NCBI GenBank assembly: GCA_910579725.1
Contig: CAJTUD010000002.1
Span: forward strand, 5,138-58,210
Direction of reading: 5' to 3'
Length of the DNA stretch: 53,073 bases
Origin: an uncultured Oscillospiraceae bacterium
Lineage (GTDB): Bacteria; Bacillota; Clostridia; Oscillospirales; Oscillospiraceae
The translations under genes and the position numbers were made by a program. Below, piece after piece: positions 16,707 through 24,665 of the stretch (position 1 is the first letter of the stretch; each line of letters begins with the position of its first letter). The notes below the pieces were generated by a model, which saw only the letters and a program-made list of their open reading frames with translations, was not told the origin of the DNA and did not search any database.

Positions 16707-17924
16707 CTACGCCAGAATGGCGTCAATTTCCCGTATGCTCGTCCGCAGAAGCAGCGGGCAGCGGGGATATTTTTCTGTAAACCGGCTGATGATACGGTCC
16801 AGCGCCACCTGCCCTTTTTCGGCGGAGGGAACCGGCAGCAGCAGGATATACTGGGATACGCTGTACTGAGCCGCCACATCCCCCCGGCGGAGCGTGTTCC
16901 GGATGCAGTCGGACAGCTTTTCCATATAGTTGTTCAGCATCCGCAGCGGCGGTACGGTAGCGTCCCGCATGGAAGCGGACACCATGGCCAGATAGACCGT
17001 ACGGCCGGACCGGGCCGCAGATCGGGCCTCCAGATTGTAGATATCCGTGAACACTTCCAGCTCACAGAAGAACGCTCCGGCCAGCCTGTCCTCCCGGAGC
17101 AGGAAGCGGCTGACAGCAGCCAGATCCTCGCTCTCTCTTCTCACATCCCGGCTGCTTTCCCGAGTGATCTCCTGGTAGAGTTCCATCATTTCTGCCGATG
17201 GCGCGGCGCCCAGCTCCGTATAGAAAATGCTGTACATCCGCTTGTAGCGCTCCAGCGCCTGCCGGGTCTGCCCTGTATGGATCAGGCCGCGGATCAGGCT
17301 GTAGTAAAAGCTCTCCTCGTATCCGTCAATCTGGATGGCCCGGCCGCAAATCTGGATCACTTCCTCCCAGCGCTCCTGCGCCGACAGAAGACCGGAAGTG
17401 GTCTGCACCAGACGGGTATACATGGAGTGATAGCAAGGCGACAGCTTCGCCACCCAACGCTCCCCCGCCGCCTTGGACAGAAAATCTCCCCGGTACAGCG
17501 CCAGAGCGCTCAGGCAGAGCTCCAACCGCTCTTCCGGCGGCAGCCAGACCGCCCCCGACCGCTGGCAGGCCAGCTCAAAGAGGTCCGTATCCAATTGAAT
17601 GGGCGCCCCGGCGTTCCAGGCATAGGTTCCCCGCGTCACCAGGATCATATCCCTGCTGTCCGGCAGGCCCAGCTCCTCCAGCATTTCCCGCACCCGGTAG
17701 ACCAGGGTCTTCAGCGCGCCGGTGGGCCGGCTCCCCTGTTCCCCCGGGTACAGCAGATTGATCAGCTCGTCCACCGGAATCTCCTGGCTGCGGAAAGTGA
17801 TCAGATAAGCCAGCAGCATCCAGGGTTTTTTCTGGTGGTAGTTGACGTCTGAAATCGTCTTGTCGCCATAGGTCAGGGAACAGCCTCCCAGCATACGGAT
17901 TTGAAGGATGGGCCTGTCGGCCAT
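16707..17924 (-). CDS. BTAD/SARP-type regulator with a degenerate GGDEF-like C-terminus
   Basis: A 405-residue protein. Residues 1-95 look like an OmpR/SARP winged helix (ILQIRMLGGCSLTYGDKTIS start, typical of BTAD regulators). Residues about 95-250 form the TPR-like bacterial transcriptional activator domain (GYEESFYYSLIRGLIHTGQ ... YKRMYSIFYTELG). The last 130 residues (LRRGDVAAQYSVSQYILLLP) resemble a GGDEF fold that has lost its GGDEF signature. ATG 17924 is chosen over GTG 17933 because the AGAGAGGA site is spaced correctly for the ATG. The gene is co-directional with rimM-trmD and 22 bases away, so probably in one transcript. The target is unknown. Confidence 0.82.
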   Translation of the reverse strand: MADRPILQIRMLGGCSLTYGDKTISDVNYHQKKPWMLLAYLITFRSQEIPVDELINLLYPGEQGSRPTGALKTLVYRVREMLEELGLPDSRDMILVTRGTYAWNAGAPIQLDTDLFELACQRSGAVWLPPEERLELCLSALALYRGDFLSKAAGERWVAKLSPCYHSMYTRLVQTTSGLLSAQERWEEVIQICGRAIQIDGYEESFYYSLIRGLIHTGQTRQALERYKRMYSIFYTELGAAPSAEMMELYQEITRESSRDVRRESEDLAAVSRFLLREDRLAGAFFCELEVFTDIYNLEARSAARSGRTVYLAMVSASMRDATVPPLRMLNNYMEKLSDCIRNTLRRGDVAAQYSVSQYILLLPVPSAEKGQVALDRIISRFTEKYPRCPLLLRTSIREIDAILA

Positions 17925-17972
17925 TTCGCTCACGTCCTCTCTTTTTCTGCCGGGCGGACCGGCGTTTTTCCC

Positions 17973-18001
17973 ATTATGCCATAGGAACGGAAAAAATGCA
18001 A
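17973..18001 (-). promoter_or_regulatory. Promoter of the BTAD-rimM-trmD operon
   Basis: Read on the minus strand: TTGCAT, a 17-base spacer, CATAAT. It is divergent from the promoter at 18036. Confidence 0.6.
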
Positions 18002-18035
18002 TTCTGCGGTGGAAAAAATCTGCGGGGCAACCCTC

Positions 18036-18064
18036 TTGCGGCCCTGAAGAAAATATGGTAAAAT
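18036..18064 (+). promoter_or_regulatory. Promoter of the small export protein gene
   Basis: TTGCGG, a 17-base spacer, and TAAAAT, 92 bases before the start codon. The transcript begins just before the hairpin at 18073. Confidence 0.6.
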
Positions 18065-18072
18065 ATAAAAGA

Positions 18073-18105
18073 AAGAGGTCCCGGCTCTCAGGGCCGGGGC
18101 CTCTT
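18073..18105 (+). other. Leader hairpin of the small export protein gene
   Basis: A 13-bp GC-rich stem (AAGAGGTCCCGGC with GCCGGGGCCTCTT, one G-T pair) and a 7-base loop. A second small hairpin (TCCGC-TGAG-GCGGA) follows near 18118. Only TCTTCCC follows the first, so termination is doubtful. It could be an attenuator or an mRNA-stabilising 5' structure; no known riboswitch class was recognised. Confidence 0.5.
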
Positions 18106-18155
18106 CCCATGGTTTGATCCGCTGAGGCGGAGAACCGGAAAGGAACGAATTTACA

Positions 18156-18641
18156 ATGGATATCATGCGTTGGCTTACTGAGGGCCCGGTGGGAGAGTTC
18201 TGCTTTACGATTCTGGTTTCCATGGTTCCGATTGTGGAGCTGAGGGGAGGAATCCCCTTCGGAGTGGCACTTGGGTTGCCCGTATGGGCGGCATATCTGG
18301 CCGCCATAATTGGCAATATCCTGCCTGTACCCTTTATTCTGGTATATATCCGGCGGATTTTCCAGTGGATGAGGCGGAAACTGCCGAAGCTGAACCGGGT
18401 GGTGGACAGTCTGGAAAAAAAGGCGCACCTGAAGGGGCGGACTGTAACGAAATACAAATATCTGGGCTTGCTGCTGTTTGTGGCGGTTCCCCTGCCGGGG
18501 ACAGGAGCCTGGACGGGCGCTCTGGCCGCCGCCTTCCTGAACATGCCTCTGAGGAAAGCGCTGCCCTCCATTTTTGCCGGGGTGCTGGTCGCAGGCGCAG
18601 CCGTCAGCATTCTGACCTTCGGCGTAGCCAGCCTGTTTTAA
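18156..18641 (+). CDS. Small multi-drug export protein (COG2426/PF06695 family)
   Basis: A 161-residue membrane protein with about four or five hydrophobic segments. The opening ILVSMVPIVELRGGIPFG with its conserved PxxELRGGIP pattern, and the later VAVPLPGTGAWTGALAA, are hallmarks of the COG2426 family, which is called a small multidrug export protein in databases but has little experimental support. It is distantly like DedA proteins. ATG 18156 follows AAAGGA. It has its own promoter and a structured leader. Confidence 0.88.
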   Translation: MDIMRWLTEGPVGEFCFTILVSMVPIVELRGGIPFGVALGLPVWAAYLAAIIGNILPVPFILVYIRRIFQWMRRKLPKLNRVVDSLEKKAHLKGRTVTKYKYLGLLLFVAVPLPGTGAWTGALAAAFLNMPLRKALPSIFAGVLVAGAAVSILTFGVASLF

Positions 18642-18704
18642 CCATTTTCCCTCCAACCGCATAGACTGGCATAAAGCAAAGCCGCTGACGCGGCGATGGG
18701 GGGA

Positions 18705-19055
18705 ATGTCTGTGCAGCTTTGGCAGGATGGAATTGTGGCGCTGCTGGCGGCAGTAGGACTGGCGTCCATTTTTTGGACGGCAGCGCGGGCAATACTGTTC
18801 GCCGGACCGGAGCGCCGCCGGGAGGTGGCGGCACTCCTGCCCGCCCAGGGGGATGGGGAACGGCTGGAGGAACAGCTTCGCGTCCTTCAGGCATTGCGGC
18901 GGGAGCAGGGCTTGTTCGGCCGGACGCTGCTGGTGGACTGTGGTCTGAGCGAAGAGGGCCGCCGTCTGGCGGAAGCGCTGGCCCGGGAGCGCCGGTGGGT
19001 TGTGCTGTGCGGAAAAGACGAGGTTGGCAGCTATCTGCCGGGCAGGGACCCCTGA
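18705..19055 (+). CDS. Membrane-anchored hypothetical protein, about 116 residues
   Basis: An N-terminal hydrophobic segment (GIVALLAAVGLASIFWTAARAILF) is followed by a soluble, Arg/Glu-rich domain of about 85 residues (EQLRVLQALRREQGLFGRTLLVDCGLSEEGRRL). The family is not recognised. The start is uncertain: ATG 18696, ATG 18705 and GTG 18711 share one frame, and the GGGGGG run at 18698-18703 best serves the GTG. It lies between the export protein gene and recD2 on the same strand, with a 63-base gap from the former. The even codon use and lack of stop codons on a GC-rich background make it probable rather than certain. Confidence 0.6.
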   Translation: MSVQLWQDGIVALLAAVGLASIFWTAARAILFAGPERRREVAALLPAQGDGERLEEQLRVLQALRREQGLFGRTLLVDCGLSEEGRRLAEALARERRWVVLCGKDEVGSYLPGRDP

Positions 19056-19158
19056 GGATGATACGATGATTGCGCAGGGGCGGGCGGCAGCCTCCGCCCC
19101 TGCCCTTCTGTTCCGGCATTTCCCCATATTTCAGGCATACGAGGAGGAGACGGCCGCC

Positions 19159-21393
19159 ATGAACGAGCATTGCGTCATCGACGGAACCATTGCCGGCGTG
19201 GTTTATCAGAATGAAGAAAACGGCTACACTGTCCTGCGTCTGGTCACGACGGATGGAGAAGCGGTGACAGTGGTAGGATCCATTCCCTGCGCCGCACCGG
19301 GAGAGGACTTGATCGTCACCGGGCACTGGGTCAGCCATCCCGTCCACGGCGACCAGGTGCAGGCAGAGCGGGTAGAGCGCCACCTTCCCACTGCCGAGGA
19401 TGAAATTCTCCGCTATCTCTCCTCAGGCGTGATCAAGGGCATCGGCGCGGTCACCGCCGCCCGGCTGGTCCAGCGCTTTGGCGGCAACACTCTAACAGTG
19501 CTGGAGGAAGACCCGGACCAGCTGACACAAATCAAAGGCATCACGCCGAGGAAGGCCGAGGAAATCTGTGAGAGCTACCGGTATCAGACCGGAATGCGGC
19601 GGCTGATGGATTTTCTCAATGTCAACGATCTGCCTCTCTCCCTGGCGCTGCGGCTGTACCGCCGCTATGGCGGCGAGGCTCTGGAGGCAGTGCGGGAAAA
19701 CCCCTATCTGCTGGTGGACGAGCTGTATGGCGTGGACTTCGCCATTATGGATGAAATCGCCCTGTCCATGGGGATGGCGGGAGACAGCCGCAGGCGGGTG
19801 GAGGCTTCCGTCCTGTTTGAACTGACCTATAACCTGAATAACGGTCATGTCTTTCTGCCCCGGGACAAGCTGATCGCCGCCGCGTCCCAGCTGATCAGCT
19901 GCCCTATTGAGCTGGTGGAAACGGCTCTGGACGATCTCATCGGCCGGGGCGCCGTCCGGTGGGAAAAGGTGGCAAAGGTGGAAGCATGCTATCTCCGGCG
20001 GCTGTACGGCGCGGAAATCGCGGTGACGGAAAAGCTGGAGCGGATGCTCCACTGCCAGACGGACCGGACGGATTACGCGGCGAGCCGCCTGGACGGCACT
20101 ATCGCCCAGATCGAGCAGGAGCAGGGCCTGACCTACGCCCCCGCCCAGCGGCGGGCAGTGGAGCTGGCAGCCAGACAGGGCGTGGTCCTGCTGACCGGCG
20201 GCCCCGGTACCGGAAAAACCACCTCCGTCCGGGGCATTGTGGCCATGCTGGACCGGATGGGCTGCACCACATTGCTGATGGCCCCCACGGGCCGGGCGGC
20301 CAAGCGGCTGGGAGAGCTCTGCGGCCGGGAAGCGCAGACCATTCACCGTTGTCTGGGCATGACCTGGAAGGAGGACACCGGCGAGGTAACATTTCAGAAA
20401 AACGAAAAAGAGCCGCTGGCGGCGGAAGCATTGATCGTGGATGAAATGAGCATGGTGGACCTGCCTCTGATGGCCGCCCTGCTCTCGGCAGTCAGGGATG
20501 ACTGCCGTCTGATCATGGTGGGAGATCCGGATCAGCTGCCCTCAGTAGGACCGGGAAACGTGTTCGGCGACCTGATCCGCTCCGGCCGGGTGGAAACGGT
20601 AAACCTGACGGAAATTTTCCGGCAGGCCCAAGCCTCCGCCATCATCCGAGCGGCTCACGCGGTGAATCAGGGCCAGCTGCCGGAGCTGCGGAACTCCTCT
20701 GACAGCGACTTTTTCTTCATGCGCCGCCGGGACCCTCTGACGGCGGTGGACCTTGTGGTGGACCTGTGCCAGAAGCGCCTGCCCGACAATATGGGCGTGG
20801 AATCCGGTCAGATTCAGGTGCTCTGCCCTACCCGAAAGGGTGAATGGGGCACCGCGGCGCTGAACCGCGCCCTGCAAAAAGCCCTCAACCCCTCTGATCC
20901 GGACAAGCGGCAGAAAATCTGGGGTGAAACCATCTTTCGGACCGGAGACCGGGTGATGCAGGTCCGCAATAACTACGACGTGCTGTGGCTGCGTTCCGAT
21001 GGCGTTACTGGGGCGGGAATCTTCAATGGCGACGTAGGCGTGGTGGAGGAAATCGACCCCGGCGGAGAGCTTCTGACCATCCGCTTCGACGACCGTACGG
21101 CCACTTATACCGCGGACATGCTGGGCGAGCTGGAGCTGGCCTATGCGGTAACGGTACATAAAAGCCAGGGCAGCGAGTACAGGGCAGTGGTCCTGGTTGC
21201 GCTGCCGTCGGCCCCGGCGCTGATGGTTCGGGGCGTGCTGTATACCGGCATTACCAGGGCTCGGGAGCTGCTGGTGGTGGTGGGAGACGACGCCGCCCTG
21301 GGCCGCATGGCGGAAAACGACAAGCAGCAGCGGCGTTACAGCGGGTTAAGGTGGCGGCTAAGGCAGGGGATAAATTCCCGGAAAGGATCATGA
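19159..21393 (+). CDS. recD2: ATP-dependent DNA helicase RecD2
   Basis: RecBCD-independent 5'-3' DNA helicase involved in DNA damage tolerance and mismatch-linked repair. The 744-residue protein has the N-terminal OB region (IDGTIAGVVYQNEENGYTVL), tandem helix-hairpin-helix motifs (GIGAVTAARLVQRFG, IKGITPRKAEEI), Walker A GGPGTGKTT near residue 347, Walker B VDEMSMVD near 426, GDPDQLPSVGPGN, and the late VTVHKSQGSEY and TGITRARELL motifs. The frame is open upstream, but AGGAGGA before ATG 19159 and the family N-terminus fix this start. The alpha/beta hydrolase gene follows after one base. Confidence 0.95.
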   Translation: MNEHCVIDGTIAGVVYQNEENGYTVLRLVTTDGEAVTVVGSIPCAAPGEDLIVTGHWVSHPVHGDQVQAERVERHLPTAEDEILRYLSSGVIKGIGAVTAARLVQRFGGNTLTVLEEDPDQLTQIKGITPRKAEEICESYRYQTGMRRLMDFLNVNDLPLSLALRLYRRYGGEALEAVRENPYLLVDELYGVDFAIMDEIALSMGMAGDSRRRVEASVLFELTYNLNNGHVFLPRDKLIAAASQLISCPIELVETALDDLIGRGAVRWEKVAKVEACYLRRLYGAEIAVTEKLERMLHCQTDRTDYAASRLDGTIAQIEQEQGLTYAPAQRRAVELAARQGVVLLTGGPGTGKTTSVRGIVAMLDRMGCTTLLMAPTGRAAKRLGELCGREAQTIHRCLGMTWKEDTGEVTFQKNEKEPLAAEALIVDEMSMVDLPLMAALLSAVRDDCRLIMVGDPDQLPSVGPGNVFGDLIRSGRVETVNLTEIFRQAQASAIIRAAHAVNQGQLPELRNSSDSDFFFMRRRDPLTAVDLVVDLCQKRLPDNMGVESGQIQVLCPTRKGEWGTAALNRALQKALNPSDPDKRQKIWGETIFRTGDRVMQVRNNYDVLWLRSDGVTGAGIFNGDVGVVEEIDPGGELLTIRFDDRTATYTADMLGELELAYAVTVHKSQGSEYRAVVLVALPSAPALMVRGVLYTGITRARELLVVVGDDAALGRMAENDKQQRRYSGLRWRLRQGINSRKGS

Positions 21394-21394
21394 C

Positions 21395-22462
21395 GTGAAA
21401 ACCAGAAAAAAAGCATGGAAAATTGCAGGTGTAATTCTGCTGGCAGCGGCCGTGGTATTCTCAATCGCCTCCCTGATTATTGTGCAAATGCTGTTTAACG
21501 ACACCTTCGCCCGCACAACTCCGCCGGAGCCGGGACTCACGTCCAGTATCCTCTACGAGGACATTGCAGACCGCTATGACCGGGAACCAGTGAGCTTTTC
21601 CTCCGGAGAAAACCGTCTGACAGGCCACCTCTACTGCGGGAACAATCCCGAGGGCCTGGTGGTCATCTCCCACGGCCTGGGCGGAGGCGAGGGCAGCTAT
21701 CTGCCGGAAATGATGTACTTTGCGGACCACGGCTACCAGGTGCTGTGCTACAGCAACACCGGCTGCTGGGACAGCGAAGGGAAAAACTGCGTGGGCTTGA
21801 ACCAGTCAGTACTGGATCTGGACGCGGCCCTGACGTGGGTGGAGGGCGAGGGACGGTTTGACGGCCTGCCTGTGTTCCTGTTCGGCCACAGCTGGGGCGG
21901 CTACGCCGTGACGGCCATTTTTCATTTTGACCATCAAATTGCCGCCTCCGCCAGCGTGGCGGGGTTTGATGAGGCCATGCCCATGATTCTCTCATGGGGC
22001 AGGGACATGGCAGGGCCGCTGATCTATCTGGAGTACCCTTTCATCTGGCTCAACCAGAAGCTGACCTTCGGGGATGTCTTTGGCCTGACGGCAGTAGACG
22101 CTGTCAACCGTACGGATACCCCTGTTTTGATCCTTCACGGGGATCAGGACGCTACCGTTGGATATGATACCGTGAGCATCATATCTCAGAAGGACCGGAT
22201 TACCAACCCCAACGTGCGGTACATTGTCTGCGGAGAGGACCGCCGGAACGGTCATAACAGCCTCTTTTATTCTCAGGACGCGCACGACTACGCCGATGTG
22301 ATGGATAAAACCGGCAGCAAACTGGAGGAGCAGTATGGCGGAGACATACCAGAGGAGGTCCTGCGGGAGTATTTCTCCACTATTGACAAGTTCCGCGCCA
22401 GAGAGCTGGATGATGGATTCATGGAGAGTATTTTAACGTTTTATCAGTCTGCGGTACGGTAA
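21395..22462 (+). CDS. Membrane-anchored alpha/beta hydrolase
   Basis: A 355-residue serine hydrolase with one N-terminal membrane segment (IAGVILLAAAVVFSIASLIIV in outline), so the catalytic domain is probably outside the cytoplasm. The oxyanion region is ISHGLGGGEGSY, the nucleophile is Ser166 in GHSWGG, the likely acid is Asp252 in HGDQDATVGY, and the likely base is His287 in NGHNS. The substrate is unknown; lipases, esterases and peptidases share this layout. The start is GTG 21395, after GGAAAGGA with a 7-base spacer, next to the recD2 stop codon, so the two are co-transcribed. Confidence 0.88.
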   Translation: MKTRKKAWKIAGVILLAAAVVFSIASLIIVQMLFNDTFARTTPPEPGLTSSILYEDIADRYDREPVSFSSGENRLTGHLYCGNNPEGLVVISHGLGGGEGSYLPEMMYFADHGYQVLCYSNTGCWDSEGKNCVGLNQSVLDLDAALTWVEGEGRFDGLPVFLFGHSWGGYAVTAIFHFDHQIAASASVAGFDEAMPMILSWGRDMAGPLIYLEYPFIWLNQKLTFGDVFGLTAVDAVNRTDTPVLILHGDQDATVGYDTVSIISQKDRITNPNVRYIVCGEDRRNGHNSLFYSQDAHDYADVMDKTGSKLEEQYGGDIPEEVLREYFSTIDKFRARELDDGFMESILTFYQSAVR

Positions 22463-22479
22463 GAAGGAGGCAGTTTCCC

Positions 22480-23358
22480 ATGACCAAACAGGAATTTTCA
22501 AAGCTGACCGCCCGAGGGACGGTCCTGCTGGACGGGGCCACAGGCAGCAATCTCCGGGCAGCGGGAATGCCGGCAGGCGTTTCGCCGGAGGAGTGGATTT
22601 TAGCGAATCGAGAGATCCTGCTGAACCTCCAGCGCCGCTACGTGGAAGCGGGCAGCCGGATCATCATGGCTCCCACCTTTTCCGCAAACCGGCTGAGCCT
22701 GAAATACTTCGGCCTGGAGGACCGGGTGGAAGAGCTGAATGCCGCCCTGACCGCCCTGTCCCGGGAAGCTGTCGGGAACCGCGCTCTGGTGGCGGGAGAT
22801 TTGTCCACCATGGGCCGTCCGCTGGAACCGGCGGGAGATCTGCCCTATGCTGAGGCCTATGGGATCTATCGGGAGCAGATGGAAGCTCTGGCAAAAGTCG
22901 GAGCGGATCTGCTGGCGGTAGAAACGCTGATGGGAGCGGACGAGGCGGCGGCGGCGCTGGACGCGGCGGCAGATCTGACGCTGCCGGTGATGGTTTCCTT
23001 TTCTGTGGAAGCTGACGGCGGAGTTATGTTCGGTGGGACCGTCTGGGAGGCGGCGGTCATGGCTCAGGAGCTGGGCGCGGCGGCCGTGGGTGTCAATTGC
23101 TCCGTGGGACCGGATCAGCTGGAAGCCGTGATTCGTTCTGTCCGGGATGCGGTACAAATTCCTGTGATCGCCAAGCCTAACGCCGGTCTGCCGGTAATGG
23201 ATGCGCTGGGCCAAGCCCACTACAGCATGGGACCGGAGGATTTTGCCCGCCATATGAGAACGCTGGCCAAGGCTGGAGCGGGAATTGTGGGCGGCTGCTG
23301 CGGCACCACGCCGGAGTACATCCGGCAGATGGCTGCGGGCGGAGATGGATTTGCCTGA
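22480..23358 (+). CDS. Homocysteine S-methyltransferase family protein
   Basis: A 292-residue zinc-dependent (beta/alpha)8 methyltransferase domain, like the N-terminal domain of cobalamin-dependent methionine synthase or YitJ/BhmT. It starts with LLDGATGSNL, has GVNCSVGP carrying the first zinc Cys, and ends with GGCCGTTPEYI carrying the other two. It transfers a methyl group to homocysteine from a donor that the sequence does not reveal; no cobalamin or folate domain is attached. ATG 22480 follows AGAAGGAGG. It is co-directional with recD2 and the hydrolase, 17 bases from the latter, and ends just before the DUF362 promoter. Confidence 0.9.
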   Translation: MTKQEFSKLTARGTVLLDGATGSNLRAAGMPAGVSPEEWILANREILLNLQRRYVEAGSRIIMAPTFSANRLSLKYFGLEDRVEELNAALTALSREAVGNRALVAGDLSTMGRPLEPAGDLPYAEAYGIYREQMEALAKVGADLLAVETLMGADEAAAALDAAADLTLPVMVSFSVEADGGVMFGGTVWEAAVMAQELGAAAVGVNCSVGPDQLEAVIRSVRDAVQIPVIAKPNAGLPVMDALGQAHYSMGPEDFARHMRTLAKAGAGIVGGCCGTTPEYIRQMAAGGDGFA

Positions 23359-23375
23359 TTTTACCTCTTTTCCAT

Positions 23376-23404
23376 TTGACACCCCGGCTTCAGGCCGGTA
23401 TAAT
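23376..23404 (+). promoter_or_regulatory. Consensus sigma-A promoter of the DUF362 gene
   Basis: A perfect TTGACA (23376-23381), a 17-base spacer and a perfect TATAAT (23399-23404). The spacer holds an inverted repeat, CCGGC-TTCAG-GCCGG (23384-23398), that could be a protein site or chance. The promoter starts 17 bases after the preceding stop codon. Confidence 0.88.
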
Positions 23405-23470
23405 GGTATTTATATGGGACAGGCCGCCGCAGCGCCGCGGTTTGCCTTCCCCACTGGAAAGGAGCCGATT

Positions 23471-24601
23471 ATGTCCGTTTCTCAAGTTTATTTTACTGAT
23501 TTTCACACCCAGGCCTATGGCGACGGCCTGCCCACAAAGCTGAAAAAGCTGGTGAAAAAAGCCGGTATCGGCCAGCTGGATCTGAACGGAAAATTTGTGG
23601 CCATCAAGATGCATTTCGGAGAGCTGGGCAATATCAGTTTTCTCCGCCCCAACTATGCCCGGGCGGTTGTGGACGTGGTGAAGGAGCTGGGCGGCAAGCC
23701 CTTTCTCACTGATTGCAACACCATGTATCCCGGCAGCCGTAAGAATGCTCTGGAGCATCTGGAATGCGCCTGGCAGAACGGATTCACCCCGCTGACCGTG
23801 GGATGCCCCATTCTCATCGGTGATGGACTGAAGGGTACCGACGACGTGCTGGTACCGGTCCAGGGTGGAGAATACATCAAAGAGGCCAAGATTGGCCGCG
23901 CCATCATGGACGCGGATGTCTTTATCAGCCTGACCCATTTCAAAGGCCACGAAATGACCGGTTTTGGCGGAACCATCAAGAACATTGGCATGGGCTGCGG
24001 TTCCCGGGCAGGCAAGTGCGAACAGCACAATAACGGCCAGCCCCAGATTGATCCCGCCCTCTGCCGGGGATGCAGGCGCTGCCAGCGGGAGTGCGCCAAC
24101 AGCGGTCTGGTCTTTGATGAAGAGACCAGGAAGATGACCGTGGATCTCCAGCACTGCGTGGGCTGCGGCCGCTGTCTGGGCTCCTGCAACTTTGACGCCA
24201 TCAGCTTCGCCTCCGGCAATGCGGTAAAGGTTCTCAACTGCCGTATGGCGGAATATACCAAGGCCGTAGTGGATGGACGGCCTCAGTTCCATATCTCTCT
24301 GGTGGTGGACGTATCCCCCAACTGCGACTGTCACGCGGAAAACGACGTGCCTATCCTGCCCAATCTGGGCATGTTCGCCTCCTTCGATCCTCTGGCGCTG
24401 GATCAGGCCTGTGTGGATGCCTGCCTTGCCGCAACACCTATTCCCGGCAGCCAGCTGGCAAAAAATCTTGCCGCACCGGGCTTCCAGGACCATCACGACC
24501 ACTTTGTCAACTCCACGCCGGAGTCCGAGTGGCGCTCCTGTCTGGAACATGCGGAAAAGATTGGCCTGGGCAGCAGAGAGTACGAGTTGATTAATATCTG
24601 A
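23471..24601 (+). CDS. DUF362 domain protein with two 4Fe-4S ferredoxin clusters
   Basis: A 376-residue protein with a DUF362 domain (KMHFGELGNISFLRPN; DADVFISLTHFKGHEMTGFGG) interrupted by two ferredoxin-type clusters, CRGCRRCQREC and CVGCGRCLGSC, near residues 197-240. The family is widespread in Clostridia and archaea and is assumed to carry out redox chemistry or iron-sulfur handling; its reaction is not established. The frame is open upstream, but GAAAGGAG before ATG 23471 and the position of the consensus promoter fix the start. Single-gene unit, closed by a two-sided terminator. Confidence 0.9.
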   Translation: MSVSQVYFTDFHTQAYGDGLPTKLKKLVKKAGIGQLDLNGKFVAIKMHFGELGNISFLRPNYARAVVDVVKELGGKPFLTDCNTMYPGSRKNALEHLECAWQNGFTPLTVGCPILIGDGLKGTDDVLVPVQGGEYIKEAKIGRAIMDADVFISLTHFKGHEMTGFGGTIKNIGMGCGSRAGKCEQHNNGQPQIDPALCRGCRRCQRECANSGLVFDEETRKMTVDLQHCVGCGRCLGSCNFDAISFASGNAVKVLNCRMAEYTKAVVDGRPQFHISLVVDVSPNCDCHAENDVPILPNLGMFASFDPLALDQACVDACLAATPIPGSQLAKNLAAPGFQDHHDHFVNSTPESEWRSCLEHAEKIGLGSREYELINI

Positions 24602-24625
24602 AGTCTTTTCAAATGGCAGAGGAGC

Positions 24626-24663
24626 CAGAAAGCCCCGTGAGCATCTGCTCATGAGGCTTTCTG
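24626..24663. terminator. Two-sided terminator between the DUF362 and capA-like genes
   Basis: Outer stem CAGAAAGCC / GGCTTTCTG and inner stem TGAGCA / TGCTCA, separated by a 3-by-3 internal loop. It lies between convergent stop codons. T-runs are short on both sides. Confidence 0.65.
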
Positions 24664-24665
24664 CA

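Noticed and set aside
17925..19127. Long N-terminal extension of the BTAD frame (to 806 codons)
   Set aside because: The extension runs antisense through the export protein and the following hypothetical gene and has low-complexity content. The family start and ribosome-binding site are at 17924.
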